A DNA stretch of 64,000 bases from Valencia hispanica (taxonomy: Eukaryota > Chordata > Actinopteri > Cyprinodontiformes > Valenciidae), in contig OY747705.1 of NCBI GenBank assembly GCA_963556495.2, forward strand, positions 28,944,501 to 29,008,500, written 5' to 3'. The notes under the pieces are model-generated. The model was not told the DNA's origin. It did not search any database and worked only from the letters and a program-made list of their open reading frames with translations. The position numbers and the translations under genes were made by a program. Positions 1 to 11,562 of the stretch are shown one piece after another (within the stretch, counting starts at the first letter, position 1; each line of letters starts with the position of its first letter).

Positions 1-60
1 CGTGTGTTTCCCTAATTCAAATGTCTTTTATTGTGCTCTTCAGATATTTCTAGATCTAAC

Positions 61-3000
61 CTTTAACCTTTAAGATGGTTGTCTCAGTGAGAAGGCCAGC
101 TTTAAATGTGATCCTGCTCTCCTGTGGTCTAAGTTTTTGCATCATGAGGCTGTGCATTGTGCCCATGTGCTGGATCCGGTTGATGGCATTAGAATTGAGG
201 CGGACGTTATTAAGTAGCCACTCTGCGTTGGCAACAACATAGTTGAGCTCACATGAAAAAGTAGCAATGCCATCCTCCTCAATGTCAACAGGCTCAAGAT
301 GTTTGAGCAGCTTCAATGTTTTTACTGTAACACAAATATACAAATGATCAAAAGGAACCAAATTAAATGAAATTAAAAAGGTTTTTTAGTGACGCACCTT
401 CAACCTTGACCTGTGCAGTGCTTTGTGAACCTCCAGCCATGCAGTGGTACTGTCCTGCATCCATCCCTGTCAGGCCGTGAATGATCAGCTCCGCCCGTTT
501 CCCCTCTCTCTTCATGGTGTACTTGTTCGAGACCTTCAGAGCGGTGCGACCTTTAAACCACCGCACCACTCGGGGAGACGGGGCAAACTCACAGCTCAGA
601 CTCACAGAGCTGCTCTCCTTTGCCTCCACATCATCTAAGTGGTGAACAACCTCAAGAGGTCGCTCTAATGAAGGGATATGTACAGCAGACAGTTTAAATA
701 CATCCAAACTTGCTTTTTGGAGTGCCTAATCTCATTTTTATGAGAATAGTCAGAGACTTCATTCAAGCAAAAAGTTTAATCTGAATCAAACAAAGGCTTC
801 AGGATAATACATTTAAGCTTGGACTTATGATGCAACAGAATGTGAAAATGTTAAAGGTGTATGAATCCTGTTGTAAGGCACTGTGTTCCGCGTTTTTATT
901 AAATTCAAGCCTGACTTCAGTAACAGCTTATTTGAGTATCAGCTGGTTTTTTCTTTAGCTGTGGGCATTTTCAAGATGCTACACATTAGCTTTTCAACCG
1001 ACACGCACACACACACCTACACACACTCACACACGCACGTCTTGCTATACTTGTGTTGACATTGTATTGACTTCCACAGACCAATATCTAACCTTACTTT
1101 CTTATCCAAAATCCTTGAGAAAATTTTTGCTAATCAAGTCTGTGAGCATCTAAACAGTAACGAGCTGTTTGAAGAGTTTCAGTCAGGTTTTAGACCTCAT
1201 CATAGCACTGAAACAGCACTAGTGAAGATTACTAGTGATATTCTCATGGCCTCAGATAATGGACTGGTGTCTGTTCTGGTTTTGTTAGATCTCAGTGCTG
1301 CTTTTGACACAGTCAATCACAATATTCTCTTGGAAAGGCTTGAACATGTAGGGATCAAAGGAACAGCACTAGGCTGGTTTAAATCATATTTGTCTGACAG
1401 ATTCCAGTTTGTTCATCTAAATGATCAATCTTCACTCTCAAGGGTTACTTGTGGAGTTCCACAGCGTTCTGTGCTTGGACCAATTCTTTTCACCATATAT
1501 ATGCTTCCAATTGGTAGAATCATTAGACAGCATGGGATAAATTTCCACAGCTATGCCGATGGTACACAACTATATTTATCTATAAATCCTGATTAATCCA
1601 GTCAGTTAGGTAGATTACAGGCATGTCTAGAAGACATAACAACATGGATGAATCTAAACGTTTTGCTTTTAAATTCTGACAAGACAGAAGTTGCTGTCTT
1701 TGGACCAGAAGTTCTAAAAAAGAAACTGATTAGTCAATCACTTCATCTGGATGGCATTAAATTGGCCCCCAGTAATAACATAAAGAACCTCGGCATTATT
1801 TTTGACCAAGACTTGACATTTAAATCCCATATTAAACAGGTTTCTAGGATTTCTTTCTTTCACCTCCGGAATATTGCTAAAATTAGAAACATCCTGTCCA
1901 GGAGTGATGCTGAGAAACTAGTCCATGCATTTGTTACCTCAAGGCTGGACTACTGTAATTCTTTACTATCAGGTAGTCCACAAAATGCCATTAAAAGCCT
2001 TCAGTTGATCCAAAATGCGGCAGGAAGAGTTCTGATGAATATTAAAAAGAGAGATCACATTTCTCCTGCTTTAGCTTCCCTTCATTGGCTCCCTGTTAAA
2101 TCCAGAATAGAATTTAAGATCCTTCTTCTTACATACAAAGCCCTTAATAATCAAGCTCCATCATACATCAGAGATCTAATTGTTTCATATGTTCCTAACA
2201 GAGCCCTTCGCTCTCAGACTGCAGGTTTACTTGTAGTTCCTAGGATTTCTAAAAGTAGAATGGGAGGCAGATCTTTTAGTTATCAGGCTCCTCTCCTGTG
2301 GAACCAGCTCCCAACTTTAGTCCGTGAGGCAGACACTCTGTTTACTTTTAAGGCCAGGCTTAAAACTTTCCTTTTTGATAAAGCTTATAGTTAGAGTGGC
2401 TAAGGTCACCCTGAGCTATCTCTGTAGTTATGCTGCTATAGGCTTAGACTGCTGGAGGACAGACTTACCAATTTTCTTCACTCTGCTACTTCCTTTTCTC
2501 CTACGACTCTCCAGTTGTATTACAGTACATTCTGTTATTTCGACTGTTAACTTTGTTTTCTCTCAGTGTTTTTCTCCCCATAGAAGATATACCTGGTCTG
2601 GTATCCTGCTTGGCTGCAATGCCCTGTTGGACGGGGGGCATCGACTGGGATGATCCTCCCAGTAACTGAACATCCACTGTTTCCTGTTATCAACTTTTTA
2701 CTTCCTGTAACATAGAAAGTACTCTTATATCGGATCTTCTGTTCCTTCTGTGTTTCTGCTCTGTCTTCTCAAACCCCCAGACGGTCGTGGCAGATGGCCG
2801 CTCCTACTAAGCCTGGTTCTGTTGGAGGTTTCTTCCTGTTAAAGGGGAGTTTTTCCTCTCCACCGTCGCTACATGCTTGCTCAGTATGAGGGATTGCTGA
2901 AGGATCGCTGTGGTTGGCGTGAGTCTGCCCAACCTCACGCCAATGACTGACGCAATCTGCTGGGATTCCTTAAATAGGAAACTTTTTAACTGATTGGAAT

Positions 3001-3286
3001 GTGTGTATAAATGTATTGAAATGACTTCTTGTTAAGTGCCTTGAGATGACATCTGTTGTGAAATGGCGCTATATAAAGAAATTGAATTATATTGAAATTC
3101 ATTTTACTATGCCTAACCCAGACACTTTCCCTAAACCTAACCATTAGAGATACATGCCAAACCCTAACCTTAACCTAAACCTAATTCACACCATATCTCT
3201 AAACCTAACTAGTAGAGTTTAATAGCTTGTTAAACATTGTTTGTCTGTCAAAGGTTGGTCCACACAAGTATAGCTATACATGTACA

Positions 3287-3352
<66 letters not shown>

Positions 3353-6300
3353 AATGTATATTTGTGTATATTTTCAGGCTTTCACATTTTTTTTCAAAGC
3401 ACTGTAATTAACTTATTTTCAAATATTCTTTATGCTAATTTTAATGTTATAAAAATATTAATAACACTGAAGGGAGCTGCAGGACAACTCACCCTTCACA
3501 GAAAGCTGAGCGGTGGAACGGCTCTTCCCAGCCACAAAGACCACAGGTCCTGACATGGAGCTGTCTGTGCTTGAGAAACACAGACTATGGAGGTTTCCCT
3601 GCCTGTCGATGTTCACTCCTGCAGAGTGCTCCAGAACCTCACCGTTCAGAGTCCACTTCGGGGGCCTCCCAGACTTTAGACTTGTTTCTACCTGGAAAAG
3701 TGCTGGCTTAGGCTCCATCACCTCCATGGACTTCATTCCTCGCACTATGCTGATGGCCTGCTCTGTATGTGAAACAATAACACATATTCAAATGACCACA
3801 CAGCTTGTGTTTTCTGATTCCTGTATTTTAAGAAACATAAGTATATTAGCTTCTTTTTATAATCCTGTACACTAGTTACTTTGAAGTATTTGGAAGATGA
3901 ATGTAAAACAGATAAACATAACACTACTGCTAATTCGTTCTGCTATGAGAACAAGTATCCCACCCTCCACTAGAAGCTGACATGAGGTTTTGTCATCCCC
4001 TGCATCACATGTGTAGGTGTCTTCATCTGAGGAGCGAACATCTTCGATTGTCAGCTGTCTGTAGACATCCTGGCTGATTAGTTGATACTTCTTGCAGGGC
4101 AGGAGCTCCTTCTTGTTCTTGTACCATCTGACCTGAGCATTAGGCCGTGACACTTGGCACTCCAGTAAACCTCTGTGGCGGTACATGGCAATTTTGACCC
4201 TCAAAGGTCGAACTATTTGGACTGGGAGCTCTACAAGAGAAGGGAAAAACTAATTTTGAACTATTGATGATAGAAATTTTATTTTAACAGTGAAATATTA
4301 TATTCAGGTTGTACATTTGTACACAAAATGTCTGATTTTGTTGAATAATATGAACATCAATGATTATATTTTTGTATGTAAGGTGTGAGTGTGTTTGTTC
4401 ACCTTTTACTGTAAGAGTGGCATAAGATGAAACCCGCTCTGCAGTGAATCTGATCTCACCTGCATGTTCTGGTCTGATCGACTTGAAGAGCAATGCATGG
4501 GTTTTACCTGAAATTATATTATGTTAAATATTCTTATATGTTCCACCTTCATCTATCATGTCAAGGTGTCTTTTAGCCCAGGTGTATTTTTAAACACTAG
4601 GAGAAAAGTCAATTAGGCTGTGAACACCTGCACTTGTATTTGGTTAACTTTCTCACCCTGGTGTCTTATCTTGATGTTGTCTCCAGGTCGGATTCTGCAG
4701 TCATCACGATACCACCGACCATCCACATCCACTTGATTGACTTCGCATAAAAAACTGACGGGCTGACGCTCAAGTGTATCCACATCCTCCAGCTCCTTCA
4801 CAATATGTATGTCTCTAGCTGGCAGAAAATATGCAAACTATGACTGTCATGTTGTTGATAGAACTAAAAAGTGCTTTGTTAGCTCTGCATAATGTTTTAA
4901 AATTTGGGTTCAACTTTTAAATATTTAATAAAGGATGTGCAAAACGAGAAAAAAAATGCCAATTAAAAGACTATGAGATTATTTATTTTCCTGATATACA
5001 CAGCCTGGTACAGATGTGGGCAAGTTTACTGGCACATCCGATAAAGAAATATAATATGTAAGAAGCCTCAATATAAAGTTAGTCTTTTATTGCAGTAACA
5101 AAAAATCACAGGGAAAACTTTACAAAAACTCAACCTTTAACTGGAGTGCATTTATTTAGTGGAGAGAAAAATACCATGGGGAGAAACTTTTTTCTGTTTT
5201 AAACAAAATCTCGGTACTGTAGCAGTGTGTACAGTACTACAAAAAGTTGTACCGTGTCTCTTTAAAATTTCATAAATTATGGTTTAATGATGTCACAAGT
5301 ATGCGCCACTGCCCTCTAGAGAGCTACGGGAGAAGCGTGCTTGCTAATAGACGCTTGGAGTGAGATAGACTATATATTTTACTCTCCCTAACTCAAACTA
5401 ATGTCACGAGTTGTATGAACTCTGTTAAGTTCATACATGATGAGCGAGAAGCTGTGCCTCTGGGTGTTGTAAGGGTAATGAGGAGTGTGCTTCATAAAAG
5501 GATAAATATTCCAGAGCTCCCTGTCTCACTGCGGTGGTGAGTTTTTGACTGACCTGCTAAATATTACTGCTAAAGCACTAAATACAAACACAACACACAT
5601 TACAGTGCTCTAATAAACCCTTTAAATACATGTAACAGAAGCATTTTTAATTTATTCTTCAATTCCTAAGTTTATTAGTTTTATTTGCTACCTGAGATAA
5701 TTAGAAACTGTTCAATTTTTGTTTTCCTATAAATATAACATGGTAGATGCTCCTATCTTTTAGACACTAATCCCTAGTGGATGCATGAGTGGCTTGGTTT
5801 TGACTTGAGCTGATTCCCTATGCTGCAATCATGCATACTAATAAGAATATTAAGGGATGTAAAATAACAACAAAGCTCACTTTTAAAAAAACTTCAGCAA
5901 AGAATGGCATCTCGGACTGACCAAGACAACCTTAACAACCATTCAAACCTATGTTCAAACCAACTGGTTACTTGTTATTGATATCCTACAAGTTGGTCTT
6001 TGGGAGAAGATACCCAACAATAACCTGGCAAAACCCAGATCTATGTGTAGCCCCGCCCGTGTCTACTCATGGATCTGGAACTGCTCCCGCAGAAAGCATC
6101 TGAAGAAGGTAGGGCCATCTTGTATAAAATTTTGAGCTGATTGGAGGACGTGCCAGCGAGTGTCCGCCTACCATGACTTTCACTACGAGCGATACAAGCT
6201 GGTAAATCAAGCTCTTGCCAAATCCAGTCGGGAGAAAAGCGCACATGTTTACCATCAATAAATGTGCAAAGTGCTTCCCTTTGCTCATTTTTCAAAGAAG

Positions 6301-8903
6301 AAATTGTCTCTAGTTCTCCTAAAACATATTCAATAGCCGCTTCTACGCGTACATCCAACAGCACGGCCATGTTTGTTTTCCTTTGCCTGGGCACTTGCTA
6401 CAGCCCATGCGGCTGCCCAAAAGTACAATGCTAACCAACGATTGGTCTGCAACACCACTGGAGTCAATTCAGACGGTTTAGTTGTAGCAGTACAAGATGG
6501 ATTTTCATGGGTTTGGAAAAATCCAAATCTCACGAGAATCCAGCTTGCAGCGCAAGGTTAACCCAATAATCCTAACAACTGTACCACCACACAGCAAATC
6601 AGTTGGTCTTTCAAAGGGGTCATGAGCTAACACATATGGCCAATTCAGTAACAACCACTTAACTAGACACAAAAATCAATCTTCCGTGCATTGAAAAAGA
6701 TTGTACAATGGTCAAAGATTCTGGTGTATGCTCCAACCTTCTCTGATGTGGAAGACCAATGTTTTCCTGTTGACAAAAGGGGTTGTACAAAGTAATGACT
6801 TTGTATTGACCCTGACAGCAGGGGTAAGAACAATTGTGTCACCAGTGATTTCTTTTCCCTGAAAACAAGGGCGACCATTGCACAGGAGTTTGTCCAGTAA
6901 CCAGTGGGTTGACGGATCAAGACCCTGATCCATTCATCTCGATTGTTGTGTCCTTGGTGGTGGTCAGAGGGCTTGTGCATGGCAGCCTTACTTCTGTCAG
7001 TTTGTCCCAGCCGTGGCTAAAAATGTTGCTGTGAATGACTAAATGTAATATATCGCTTGGTAGTCCTCTTACTGAAAAAGCGCTTAACAAATGCAGGCCA
7101 TTTCCTAACGTGGAGCATTTTTTGTTACAGAATAAATATACTCAAATTAAGATTTTCATCACAGGCACCAGGTAATGTGGCCAGCAGTGTAAGGCAAGGC
7201 AATTTTATTTGTATAGCACACTTTCAACAGCAGGGTAATTCAAGGTGCTTTACATGATTTGGTGATAATAAAAAAAAAGAAAAACACATGGAATATAACA
7301 TTGGAAATTAAAAGTAAAAGAATCACACAATACACATGATACACAAATCAACAAAGCAAGAGAGCATGAACACATTTCATACATATAACATCAAATATTT
7401 GCTCAAAGGCAATTCTAAACAGATGGGTTTTTAGTCTCGATTTAAAGCAGTTCAGAGTTTCAGCAGCTCTACACTCGTCAGGAAGTCTGTTCCAGATAAG
7501 GGGAGCATAAAAACTGAAAGCTGCTTCTCCATGTTTAGTTCTGAGTCTAGGGATGTTTAGTAGGCTAGAGTTGGAGGACCTGAGTGGTCTTGGTGGTGGG
7601 ACTGTGACAACAGCTCTAACATATTTTGGTGCTAAGCCATGTAATGATTTATAAACTAGTAGGAGTATTTTGAAGTCTATTCTCTAAACTACAGGGAGCC
7701 AGTGTAAGGACTTTAGAACTGGGGTGATGTGCTCTACTTTCCTGGTTCTAGTGAGGACGCGAGCAGCAGCGTTCTGGATCACCTGCAGCTGTCTGATTGA
7801 CTTTTTAGGCAGACCTGTGAAGGCGCTGTTGCAGTAATCAATCCGACTAAAGAAAAACACATGGGTGAGTTTTTCTAGGTCCTGTTGCGACATCACTTGT
7901 TTAATCCTAGAAATGTTCTTTAGGTGATAGAAGGCTGACCTTGTTATTGCCTTTATGTGACCCTGGAGGTTCAGGTCTGAGTCCATTACTACACCTAGGT
8001 TACGAACCTGATCAGTAGTTTCTAGCTGTATTGACTGAAGCTGTGTGCTGACTCTTGATCGTTCCTCCTTGGGTCCAAAAAAAATTACTTCAGTTTTGTT
8101 TCCATTCAGCTGGAGAAAGTTATGGCCCATCCATCTATTTATTTGGTCAATGCATTGATTTAGGGTTTGAATGGGTTCAGAGTCACCTGGTGACATTGTA
8201 ATGTAGAGCTGAGTATCATTTGCGTAGTTATGGTAGCTAATGTTATTGGTTGCTATAATCTTGCCTAGTGGGAGCATGTAGATATTAAATAAGAGGGATA
8301 TTAAATAAGAGGGGCCCCAGGATGGTACCCCTTTAAGACCTTAGACCCCTTAAAATGGAATAGTTTCACAGGTTACTGCATGTGTTTTATTTTTTAAAAC
8401 TCTTTTTAAGAAACATAACATTCATTATACAAGTATTTGAGACTATTAAACAAGGTCCAAGTCATGTTTAAAGTATTTTATCATCAATAGTGGCTTGTTT
8501 TTGATTTTAATTGATCAACCTACCTATTACAGTATCATACATCTTGGTCATATTAAACATTGTCACCAAATAAATTTTTCAGTGTGCTGCATCACCTTAC
8601 CTCTGACAATGAGCCTGCCTGAGGTCTGAACGTCACTGGCCTTGAAACAGTATAAACCAGCATCTCCCAAGGCCACCCGGTTCAGGATGAGGCAGTGTTT
8701 CTTCCCATGTGTGCTGATGCGACAACTTGGCTTCGACTTAACCTGCGTCCCATCCCTGATCCAGATGCCTTCTATGTAAGCCAGGTTAAGAGTCACCTCA
8801 AAGGAGCAGCTCTCACACTCTGACACCTCCACATCCTCCAAACCCTTCACAACTTTCAGACGGTTCACTGGTAAATACACAACATTAGAGTTTTGAGAGT
8901 CTC
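61..8903 (-). CDS. Obscurin/obscurin-like-1 type Ig-domain array (partial gene)
   Basis: Seven minus-strand exons are visible, in gene order 8601-8903, 4657-4818, 4403-4507, 3964-4230, 3493-3762, 398-664 and 61-324. Apart from the first, each Ig domain is about 88-90 codons with phase-1 boundaries. One domain is split across 4657-4818 and 4403-4507 (162+105=267 nt). The domains show the I-set core: a cysteine near the start ([19 protein letters not shown]), a central tryptophan (RWYRDD, RWFKGR, AEWLLN), and in some the DAGxYxC or DEDTYTC motif. Three domains (exons 8601-8903, 4657-4818 plus 4403-4507, and 3964-4230) resemble the C-terminal Ig domains of OBSL1 in the same order. Two or more further domains follow toward the left edge, so OBSCN or a teleost paralogue is equally possible. 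In muscle such proteins tether the sarcomere M-band and Z-disc to the sarcoplasmic reticulum; OBSL1 acts in the cullin-7 complex. No fibronectin, RhoGEF or kinase domain is in view. The 3' end lies outside the window and no 5' end was found before iqca1. Confidence 0.82.
975..3300. repeat. Old MITE-like repeat with (CA)n ends, split by a LINE
   Basis: Two halves of one repeat flank the LINE at about 1076-3098. The left half (about 995-1075) has CA-rich sequence then CTTGCTATACTTGTG. The right half (about 3099-3280) holds a run of CCTAACC-like motifs and ends with the inverted counterpart CACAAGTATAG before a (CA)n tract. The CCTAACC runs look telomere-like but are an internal part of this common fish repeat. 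Confidence 0.55.
1076..3098 (+). mobile_element. L2/CR1-like LINE, 5'-truncated, reverse transcriptase C-terminal part plus 3' end
   Basis: Reading 1222-2394 gives reverse-transcriptase sequence. The fingers/palm segment has [10 protein letters not shown] and the active-site box in degraded form (YADGTQL in place of YADDTQL). A TAA at about 1594 interrupts it; the frame resumes at 1648 and runs to a stop at 2394 with the conserved tail [20 protein letters not shown]. The upstream endonuclease domain is missing. The 3' UTR ends in GGCGCTATATAAAG and a short TTGAA-type tail, typical of fish L2-group elements. It lies in the intron between obscurin-array exons 3493-3762 and 398-664 and interrupts an older MITE. 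The stop and the Asp-to-Gly change in the catalytic box make it inactive. Confidence 0.88.
3283..3350. repeat. (CA)n microsatellite
   Basis: A nearly perfect CA dinucleotide run of about 65 bases, at the right end of the MITE-like repeat and inside the obscurin-array intron. Confidence 0.95.
4819..6040. other. Intronic stretch, no gene recognised
   Basis: This lies between Ig exons 4657-4818 and 8601-8903. It is AT-rich. No exon with a plausible splice-bounded reading frame and no recognisable repeat family was seen, apart from a somewhat GC-richer patch at about 5280-5480. Confidence 0.5.
6120..6394 (-). pseudogene. RecQ-type helicase N-terminal fragment, frameshifted
   Basis: On the minus strand one frame reads [20 protein letters not shown]. 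After a frameshift near 6235-6250 a second frame continues with [14 protein letters not shown], which contains the Walker A motif GFGKS of a superfamily 2 (RecQ-like) helicase. The helicase box that should follow is absent. Short copies of this kind occur repeatedly in fish genomes and are probably carried by mobile elements. The fragment sits inside an intron of the obscurin-like gene on the same strand, with no splice context of its own. It is not a functional helicase. Confidence 0.65.
6400..7190. other. Intronic stretch, unassigned
   Basis: Unidentified sequence between the helicase fragment and a minus-strand LINE. Short open frames occur on both strands at 6373-6561 and 6663-6980, but none resembles a known domain. 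The sequence around 6660-7020 has the feel of a decayed repeat, but no termini were found. Confidence 0.4.
7190..8330 (-). mobile_element. L2/CR1-like LINE, 3' part, minus strand
   Basis: The minus-strand frame 7684-8277 carries reverse-transcriptase C-terminal sequence, including the catalytic box in altered form ([11 protein letters not shown]), the [13 protein letters not shown] segment and the end LKSLHWLPV. The 3' UTR runs to 7190 and ends in a sequence that on its sense strand reads GCACCTTGAATTACCCTG followed by TTGCCTTGCCTTA. The copy at 57500-58560 belongs to the same family. It is 5'-truncated and lacks the endonuclease, and lies in the long intron before Ig exon 4657-4818. Confidence 0.85.
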
Positions 8904-8962
8904 CTGAGCAGAGCGAAAACACAGAAAGTTAGTTTTGAAAGTAAGTTTGTTTGGAAAAACCT

Positions 8963-9057
8963 ACTTGCAGCTGCAACTTTCCCTCCAGTTTTATTGTCTC
9001 CCATGTCTCCACCTTTTCAGAGGAAGATTGGTGAATATCTACTTTAAACAAGGAATC
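8963..9057 (-). other. Possible linker exon upstream of the first visible Ig exon
   Basis: A minus-strand stretch is open in one frame, preceded by a CTGCAG acceptor and followed by a GTAGGT donor. It would read about 31 residues, charged and Ser/Glu/Lys-rich, with no Ig features. Its phase does not join cleanly to the 8601-8903 exon unless a weaker donor four bases downstream is used. It may be a genuine linker of the obscurin-like gene or chance. Confidence 0.25.
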
Positions 9058-9274
9058 TGCAGGTAAAAGGATAAGGTTGTAGTTAGATAATATCTGTTAG
9101 ATCTTTGTCTAAAAACAACCTTGCCATTAAAATGAATCAAAATCATCATCAACCTTTTTCCACTTATCCCTTTAGCTAAAAATCACACCTCACTAGGTCA
9201 ATTTTATTACTACAGAAAAACACAAGCACAATGCCTACCTCACTGCTAAATACTGAAAAACTATTTTTAATAAA

Positions 9275-9356
9275 TGACTTCTTGTTAAGTGCCTTGAGAT
9301 GACATCTGTTGTGAATTGGCGCTATATAAATAAACTGAATTGAATTGAATTGAATA
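9275..9356 (+). mobile_element. L2-type 3' tail, about 80 bp
   Basis: These bases match the last part of the LINE at 1076-3098 almost exactly (GTTAAGTGCCTTGAGATGAC and GGCGCTATATAAA), then a (TTGAA)n tail. It is either an extremely 5'-truncated LINE or the tail of a SINE that borrowed it. Confidence 0.75.
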
Positions 9357-9650
9357 AGGGCCTGGCCAATCAAAACAAACACTCATAGACTCTTTCTTTC
9401 ATATGAATGATCCACGTGATAGCATGCCAGTCATCGTCTGCAATGAAGAACGAAGTAATCTCTGTCACTTCGCTCGGCTGAGTTCAGCACCACCAATATA
9501 GACTCAGCTGTGATGGCAACTCTTTCAGCCTGTGCAGTGAACACAGAAACAGTGGAGGCATTAACGGGGCCAAATAAAAACTACCAATCAGAGAATAACA
9601 GTGTTAGTCACGGTTCTAACAGCTAAAACAGCATTTCACGATACACTGAT

Positions 9651-10928
9651 TTGCAAAAGTACTCATACACTGTAAACTTTTTTAAATTTGATACATTACA
9701 ACCACAGAAATGTATTTTATTAGGATTTAATTTGATGGATCAAGATAAGATAAGATAATACATCATCTGATATACAGATTTGAAGTGGCATACTTTTGTA
9801 TTCAGCCCCTTTTAGTCTGATACAGCTAAATTAAATCATGCTACCTTCAGACCTCACCTAATTACTAAACTCAACCATCTGTATGCAATTTGATCCCAGT
9901 ATAAAGAACAGCTGTTCTGAGAAGGCCACAACATTTTTTTAGAGAACAGTAGTGAACAAAGGTTAAAAACCAACAGCTTCCGGCATTGCATGAAGCACAG
10001 CTCAATCCACCTTGTGAAAATAGAATATGGAACAGCTGCAAATCTTCCTAGACATGGAAATCCACCTAGGTTGACACCTCAGTCAAGGGGAGCATTCAGA
10101 GAGAAACAGCCAAGAGGCCCATGTTGCCTCTGAAAGAGTTGCAGAGATCCACATCTCAGGTGGGAGAATCAGTTGAAAGGACTACAGTATTAGTTGTGCA
10201 CTCTACACATTTAATGTTTGAAGAAGAATGGCAAAAAGAATGCCAATGTTGATAGAAAACTATTGGAAGCCCTGCTAAAAATGGTCAGAAGCTATGCAAG
10301 AAACAAAACAAACACGGCAAAGAAGGCACTCTCGATCAAACCAAAATTGAACTTTGTGGCCCACATGCACTTTGTGTGGCAGAACATTAACACTGCTCCT
10401 TCCATTGAGCACACCATCCTCACAGTGAAACACAGTGATGGTGGAGATGTTTTACTTAAGCAGGGAAGACAGATGGAGTAAAAGGTAAGATGGAAGCTAT
10501 GGAAGCTATGGAAGCTATGGAAGAAAACATGTTCGATATCACCAAAGACCTAAGCTGGGGCAGACGTTTACCTTCCACCATGACAACAACACTAAACTTA
10601 CACTCTGAGGTAAAATGGAATTAGTTATATCAAAGATTACTCATAGGCTAGAAAGGCCCAGTCACAGTTCAGACCTGAATACAAATTAATATCCGTGGCA
10701 AGACCTGGTGTTCACGTAAGCTTTCTGTCCAACATGATTGAGCTTGAGCTAATTAGCGACAACCACTGGACACAATTATAATCTCTAAATGTGTAAACTG
10801 ATAAAAATTTACCTAATAAGTTACTAAAAAACACAAGCTCTCTCAGATAACATATTTAACAAACTTTGAATTTTTTTGATTTAATGTCAAAATGTAAAAA
10901 AGTTCAAGGGGTGTAAATACTGCCCAAG
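9651..10928 (+). mobile_element. Tc1-like transposon relic
   Basis: The left end has the TTGCAAAAGTACTCATAC-type terminus and the TTACAACCACA motif. The right end carries the inverted counterpart, AGTTCAAGGGGTGTAAATAC. Between them lie traces of a transposase: a resolvase-like region (GCAGAGATCCACATCTCAGG), an ACCAAAATTGAACTTTGTGG block matching the KIELFG region, and TTTACCTTCCACCATGACAA matching FTFQQDN. Frames are broken throughout and parts are deleted. A short GGAAGCTAT tandem repeat lies at about 10490-10525. Confidence 0.75.
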
Positions 10929-11000
10929 ACATAGACAGTAACAAACAACCCTTTAGATTATTTCCAGCAATCAATCTCATGGTAAGTACAACATTACATC

Positions 11001-11562
11001 GCCAAAAGTTTTTGGGTCACTTGCTTTTGCATACACATGAACTGTAAAATCAAATTTTATATACAAAGGCTTTAATATGATGTTGTCCCACCACCTGCAA
11101 CTGCAAAAGATTAAACTCCTATGACTTAGATGTGTGTTAATCTGAATATTTGATCTTTTTTTTTATTTCAGGGGAGCATTTGTAAGGTCAGTCACTGATG
11201 TTGGACAAGAAAAACCTGGCTCCACAGACCGTACTTTGGGGATTATCTTGGACTAAGCCTTTTTTGGTTGTGTTGCTGTCATTCCCAATCACTTCCACTT
11301 TGTTGTAACATCACAAACAGTTTAATGTGGAATATTTTGAGGAAATGTCATAACTGGACTTAGTTCACAGGTGCCATCCTATCATAAAACCACACTGTAA
11401 TTCACTGAGCTTCTGAAAGCAACTGTTTCTTTTACAGGTTTTTGTAGAAGCAGTCTGAATTTCTACGGGCTAGGTTTTATACACATTTTGCCCTGGAAGT
11501 AACTGGAACACTTGAACTTAGTGATTTAAAGGGGTGACCCAGTACTTTTGGCTTAATAGTGT
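11001..11562 (-). mobile_element. Second Tc1-like relic, internally deleted
   Basis: It starts with GCCAAAAGTTTTTGGGTCAC and ends with the inverted AGTACTTTTGGCTTAATAGT. Inner blocks correspond, on the minus strand, to N-terminal transposase sequence (for example TTCCCAATCACTTCCACTTT). Most of the catalytic domain is missing, consistent with an old non-autonomous copy of a family distinct from the neighbouring relic. Confidence 0.65.

Noticed and set aside
3110..3215. Telomere-like CCTAACC repeats
   Set aside because: Degenerate and part of a dispersed fish repeat that continues on the other side of the LINE; not an interstitial telomere.
6373..6561. 62-codon plus-strand frame
   Set aside because: No domain or splice context and partly antisense to the helicase fragment.
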